A stretch of DNA of 56,289 bases from Alphaproteobacteria bacterium. Its GTDB lineage: Bacteria > Pseudomonadota > Alphaproteobacteria > UBA9655. Each line of letters opens with the position of its first letter. The first letter of the stretch is position 1. This document shows, piece by piece, positions 53,306 to 56,289 of this stretch. A program made the translations under genes and the position numbers. The notes beneath the pieces were generated by a model. That model was given only the letters and a program-made list of their open reading frames with translations. It had not been told where the DNA came from and made no database searches. The stretch is from the NCBI GenBank assembly GCA_019746105.1, contig JAIESK010000078.1, forward strand, positions 1 through 56,289, read 5' to 3'.

Positions 53306-53698
53306 CTACAAAATAATTCCTGTTTTGCTTGTTCGCTTCCAGGCGAGGAAACTGAAAAGAAGGCATAAAAACCCAAATGCAATGAAAAAAACATCATAGT
53401 TTGATAAAGATAAATGATAGAGAATCAAATCACTCACTCCCAAAGAGATAAAAAGAACTCCCATGCACAAATAAAGTATGACGTTTAGGGGAAAACGGCG
53501 CTTTGACGCATATTTGCCCAGCCCATAGATGCTTTTAGCCCGCTCATTCATTTCTTCAAGTTCACTTGCCTTTTGCGCACAGTTCTCACTACACACAAGA
53601 AAGTCTTCATTTTTTTGACAGCACTCTTGGCACAAGCCTTTAAAGCAATAACGGCAGAGTCCAATAGCTTCTTTCGTCTGATGATTATAGCAATGCAT
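53306..53698 (-). CDS. B-box-like zinc-finger small membrane protein
   Basis: 130 aa. Residues 3-42 have C-x2-H, CRYC, C-x2-CC and further Cys pairs (CYNHQTKEAIGLCRYCFKG), a B-box-like zinc-binding arrangement. Two transmembrane helices follow (about 72-92 and 101-120). AAGGAA precedes the ATG. Such proteins occur widely in bacteria without a known role. It converges with the phytase gene. Confidence 0.75.
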   Translation of the reverse strand: MHCYNHQTKEAIGLCRYCFKGLCQECCQKNEDFLVCSENCAQKASELEEMNERAKSIYGLGKYASKRRFPLNVILYLCMGVLFISLGVSDLILYHLSLSNYDVFFIAFGFLCLLFSFLAWKRTSKTGIIL

Positions 53699-53765
53699 GG
53701 TATGTTCCTTAAAATGACGGTGCTTTATTTGATGGAGAGTGAACTAAAAAACTAATATTTACAAG

Positions 53766-53870
53766 ATCCTGAATCCCTTTCGCTACGCTCAAGGTCTCAG
53801 GATGACATTTTTCTTAGTAAAAACAGACAGTTGTCATCCTGAGGAGCTCCGAAGGAGCGAGCTCAGGTTC
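53766..53870. repeat. S-family dyad repeat
   Basis: Nearly the same sequence as 46509-46600 (CCTGAATCCCTTTCGCTACG...CTCAGGATGAC, then inverted GTCATCCTGAGGAGC...GAGCTCAGG). The separating spacer differs. Confidence 0.85.
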
Positions 53871-53879
53871 TTTAAAATA

Positions 53880-54336
53880 TCAGGAAATGTCCCTACTCCT
53901 TGCAGCTTGAGCCTTAAGTTTTTCGTCCTCAGCCTTCAGTCTTTCAAGTTCAGAAAGAAGAGTTTCTCTTTCTTGCGCTGCTCTCTGAATCAGGCAAAAT
54001 GCCGTTTTCTTGTATAAGATAACCCAAGTAGTCAAGGAGATTACGAGCTCGATGATCTTCTCTTGAAAAATACTTTGCTGCTTCCTCCAACTCAGGCCAC
54101 TTAAAGGTCACTTTGTCTTTATCATTGGGAAATAGCTAGTTCTGCTTAGTAGTTGCTGGAGAGGAGACACTTACCTCTAGCTCATCGGTCTCTTGATCAG
54201 GGGTGTATGAAGAAGAAGGGCCAGCTATGCTAATCGATGAAGAAGATTCGCCTTCCCCTAGCTCTTCTCCCACTGCGTAAGTGCCGCATGATAAAGAAAG
54301 CAGAACACATAAAGTATATAATTTTTTTTCAAGCAT
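53880..54336 (-). pseudogene. Decayed secreted-protein gene (amber plus frameshift)
   Basis: The 5' part (54336-54136) encodes 66 aa with a signal peptide (MLEKKLYTLCVLLSL) and a Ser-rich region, then stops at TAG (54138-54136). The same frame continues after the stop as LFPNDKDKVTFKWPELEEAAKYF and on to LLDYLGYLIQENGIL. It then needs a frameshift near 53990-54005 to join CLIQRAAQERETLLSELE and a Lys/Glu-rich coil ending at a TGA at 53882. Two disabling changes in one coherent coding stretch indicate a pseudogene. Confidence 0.75.
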
Positions 54337-54421
54337 ATTAATAACTGCTAAGATTTATTATCTATTTAATACCAAGATATTGCTAATGTAAATATCAACA
54401 CAGAAAGGAAGAGAATCATAA

Positions 54422-54486
54422 CTTTGTGCGTTAGATGTATATCTTTCTCTTCCAAACGGACTTACGAGCAATCAGTTACAGTAAGC
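54422..54486 (+). pseudogene. Remnant of a second PEBP gene 3' region
   Basis: About 65 bases align with 55443-55507 of the PEBP gene. In frame they encode LCALDVYLSLPNGLTSNQLQ before a stop, against LYALDASLALPSGLTSDQLQ in the gene. The rest of this copy is gone. Confidence 0.8.
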
Positions 54487-54568
54487 GATTTCCCCTTTAC
54501 ACACTTTTCTTATTTCTGTACAAAAATAATATCACATAAAAAAATTCATTCCTAACTCAAAGGTGTAT

Positions 54569-55042
54569 ATGACTTACTTTGTATTGAGCACTTCCCCATA
54601 TGTAACAAATGGAATACAAATTCTTCCTCCCTTAAGAGAATCATCAAAGCGGGCTAATTTTATTCCTCTCTTTCTTTCTCGTGTGCAAGCGGGATTTCCT
54701 TTCCCGACCGATGAATATTGTGAGGGTAAAATTGACCTCAATGAGTACCTCTTGCTCCATAAGGCATCAACTTTCTTTCTCCGCGTGACGGGTGATTCTA
54801 TGACCGAAAAGGGAATTTTTCCTGGAGACATGTTAATTGTGGATCGTTCTCTTGCGCCTTCCTATGGCCGTTTGGTCGTGGCCCTTTTTAACGGTGAGAT
54901 CTCTGTCAAACGCATAGAAAAACTAAACAACAGAATACTCTTATGTTCGGAAAATGATTGTTATCCTGATATTAAAGTTTCCAATAAGGATAATTTTTCC
55001 ATTTGGGGTGTTGTCACCAATGTCATACATCCGCTAACATAA
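54569..55042 (+). CDS. UmuD/LexA-like S24 self-cleaving peptidase
   Basis: 157 aa from the ATG at 54569 (AAAGG upstream); a GTG two codons earlier is possible. Likely cleavage site QAG-FPFP (Ala41-Gly42), catalytic Ser in VTGDSM (S77) and general-base Lys in GEISVKRIEK (K114). It lacks the LexA DNA-binding domain, so it resembles UmuD, the SOS polymerase V accessory subunit. No umuC follows; the next gene is the broken PEBP gene. No clear LexA box was recognised upstream. Confidence 0.85.
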   Translation: MTYFVLSTSPYVTNGIQILPPLRESSKRANFIPLFLSRVQAGFPFPTDEYCEGKIDLNEYLLLHKASTFFLRVTGDSMTEKGIFPGDMLIVDRSLAPSYGRLVVALFNGEISVKRIEKLNNRILLCSENDCYPDIKVSNKDNFSIWGVVTNVIHPLT

Positions 55043-55064
55043 GGAAAAATAAAGGAGATCCCTT

Positions 55065-55565
55065 ATGAGACTATACTCAATTTTATGCGCACTATTTCTT
55101 TTCTCGGCACCAGTTCAGGCTTCCTTTACTTTAAGCAGCACTGCCTTTAACAATAATGCTCCCCTTCCCCTCAAGTACTCAGGAAAAGGACAGGACCTCT
55201 CCCCTCCCCTTGCGTAGCAAAATCCACCCTCAGGGACTAAATCCTATGCCTTGATTTGCGATGACCCGGATGCCCCTTCTGGTACCTGGACCCACTGGGT
55301 TCTTTATAATATTCCTTCAAATGTGAAAAATATTGCCGAGGGAAAAACTCCCCAGGGAGCAACCTTTGGCAAAAACAGCTGGGACAAAATTTCCTATAAC
55401 GGCCCCAATCCTCCCTCTGGCACCCATCATTATCACTTTACTCTTTATGCTTTAGATGCGTCCTTAGCTCTTCCCAGCGGCCTTACGAGCGATCAGTTAC
55501 AACAAGCTATGAAAGATCATATTCTGGGAAAGGCAGACATGATTGGAACATTTACGAAGGAGTAA
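55065..55565 (+). pseudogene. Phosphatidylethanolamine-binding protein (YbhB family), amber-interrupted
   Basis: The frame opens at 55065 with GGAG upstream and a signal peptide (MRLYSILCALFLFSAPVQA). It continues FNNNAPLPLKYSG, reaches an in-frame TAG at 55215-55217 (codon 51), and goes on unbroken through PSGTKSYALICDDPDAPSGTW to a TAA at 55565. The family consensus has Trp after PPL(S/A), so TGG became TAG by one base. The ligand-pocket motifs DDPDAPSGTW and GTHHYHFTLYALD are intact, so inactivation looks recent. Confidence 0.85.
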
Positions 55566-55590
55566 ATCACAGAATTAAATAGAAAAAGAA

Positions 55591-55617
55591 AGAGGGGCAA
55601 CATATATACTTCCCTCT
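55591..55617 (-). terminator. Terminator downstream of the last secreted gene
   Basis: Minus strand: AGAGGG, a 15-base loop, CCCTCT, then TTCTTTTTC. Confidence 0.6.
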
Positions 55618-55654
55618 CTCTTATTCCTTTATATGACTAGATCATGATAGACTA

Positions 55655-56032
55655 TTATCCACTAATTTTGAATGTTTTTTGATCAAAATCTGAAGCTTGA
55701 ATCGTTTGATCAAAGATCGTCTTTGAGTCGGAAAAGGGAATCCCTATATGGCTACCTCCTAGGGTCAATTCCGTTATATTTACCCTTATTGGGTCTCCTT
55801 CGGTATAGCGTTGTAGAGAATCTTTATTAATATCAAAATGACCTCTGGCTGGTATGTGAAGTTCAGGGTCATTAAAATAAATAATAGTACCAGTAGCACC
55901 AGGTTTAATACTATTTAAATAAGCCTGGACTACAACTTCTTTATCCGTATCATTTTCGATTCTCAGTGCATTCAATGAATTACAGCATATTGTGCTTGTC
56001 AAAGCACTTGCTATTAGAAATTTTTTCAACAT
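55655..56032 (-). CDS. Small secreted beta-rich protein, unknown
   Basis: 125 aa with a signal peptide (MLKKFLIASALTSTICC...NALR). The mature part is beta-strand rich (RIENDTDKEVVVQAYL, ATGTIIYFNDPELHIPARGHFDI), resembling a small immunoglobulin-like or jelly-roll fold; the family was not recognised. GGGAGAAAAG precedes the ATG, and a terminator follows. Confidence 0.7.
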   Translation of the reverse strand: MLKKFLIASALTSTICCNSLNALRIENDTDKEVVVQAYLNSIKPGATGTIIYFNDPELHIPARGHFDINKDSLQRYTEGDPIRVNITELTLGGSHIGIPFSDSKTIFDQTIQASDFDQKTFKISG

Positions 56033-56289
56033 AACTTTTCTCCCTTTAGTTTTTAATGTTTAACTCTATTTTCACAAAATAAGATCCTGTGAAATAGCAG
56101 GATAATACTTTTGTTTTACAAAAATAACTGAAAAGAATTAATTTTTTGTTAAATATTCCCTACGACTTTACCACGGGGCTCATCTTTGTGTGTCCCTGGA
56201 TCCCAGCCTTCACGCAGTAGTGTCCGGGGAAAATATAAATAGGGTATAGAAAAGGTAGAGCTGCTCTTAGTTTTCAGCTAAAATATGAG
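56033..56289. other. Intergenic region at the window end
   Basis: No gene visible. It contains an ATCCTG/CAGGAT hairpin (56084-56103) and a decayed R-family segment (about 56160-56212, accacggggctc...ccctggatccc). Confidence 0.45.

Noticed and set aside
1-56289. CRISPR array, phage or insertion-sequence module
   Set aside because: No regularly spaced identical repeats, no cas genes, and no transposase, integrase or phage structural genes were seen. The repeats present are irregular intergenic palindromes.

Overview
The window reads as chromosome of an alphaproteobacterium, most likely a host-associated Holosporales-type lineage (Caedibacter/Paracaedibacter-like). This placement is inference. 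It rests on typical alphaproteobacterial gene blocks (ctaA-dapF-mtaB-ftsY, rimP-nusA-infB-rbfA, thrS-infC, rnj-mce near a DUF1467 gene, rseP-bamA-skp, a bacterial Tim44-domain protein), an AT-rich sequence, many palindromic intergenic repeats, and an unusually large number of unrelated small secreted proteins scattered between housekeeping genes.

Layout. 0-8.4 kb: (p)ppGpp synthetase/hydrolase and acpS on the plus strand, then on the minus strand trmN6, rbfA, infB, nusA and rimP. The translation operon has a clear promoter and an intrinsic-terminator hairpin inside its leader. 8.5-12 kb: a PAS-GGDEF diguanylate cyclase, a Tim44-domain protein and two secreted orphans, one with an apparent Fe(II)/2-oxoglutarate oxygenase HxD...H...R set. 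12.3-16.8 kb: an MsbA-like ABC exporter, cfa, a small membrane protein and a TerC protein. 16.9-23.6 kb: a peptide deformylase-like gene (plus) and ftsY (minus) face each other across 5.3 kb that holds five secreted-protein genes. Inside this block lie displaced second copies of the 3' ends of BOTH flanking genes. 23.6-29.8 kb: mtaB, dapF, ctaA, aspS and rnd. 29.9-32.3 kb: a secreted orphan, a secreted Bacillus-Tgl-like transglutaminase and a DUF218 protein. 32.7-36.8 kb: rseP-bamA-skp (envelope biogenesis). 37-40.2 kb: a methyltransferase, ettA, tRNA(CAT), a 51-aa conserved small gene and tRNA-Thr(GGT). 40.3-43.8 kb: a secreted repeat protein, an NCS1 nucleobase permease and another secreted orphan. 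43.8-49.7 kb, all minus: DUF1467, mce, rnj, infC (probable ATA start), thrS and holC. 49.7-56.3 kb: small and large secreted orphans, a beta-propeller phytase, a zinc-finger membrane protein, a decayed secreted gene, a UmuD-like peptidase, a phosphatidylethanolamine-binding-protein gene broken by an amber codon, a remnant of a second copy of that gene, and a last secreted orphan.

Main themes. (1) Core genes are interleaved with Sec-secreted proteins of many families, several sharing an acidic AM[D/E] junction at the predicted signal-peptide cleavage site; they look like a host-interaction repertoire. (2) Three core or ancient genes (def-like, ftsY, PEBP) have a second, diverged but protein-conserved copy of their 3' end placed on the far side of an accessory gene. 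This points to a recurrent recombination process that anchors in gene tails to add cargo. (3) Two families of palindromic repeats fill many intergenic gaps. No CRISPR array, rRNA, transposase or integrase was seen.
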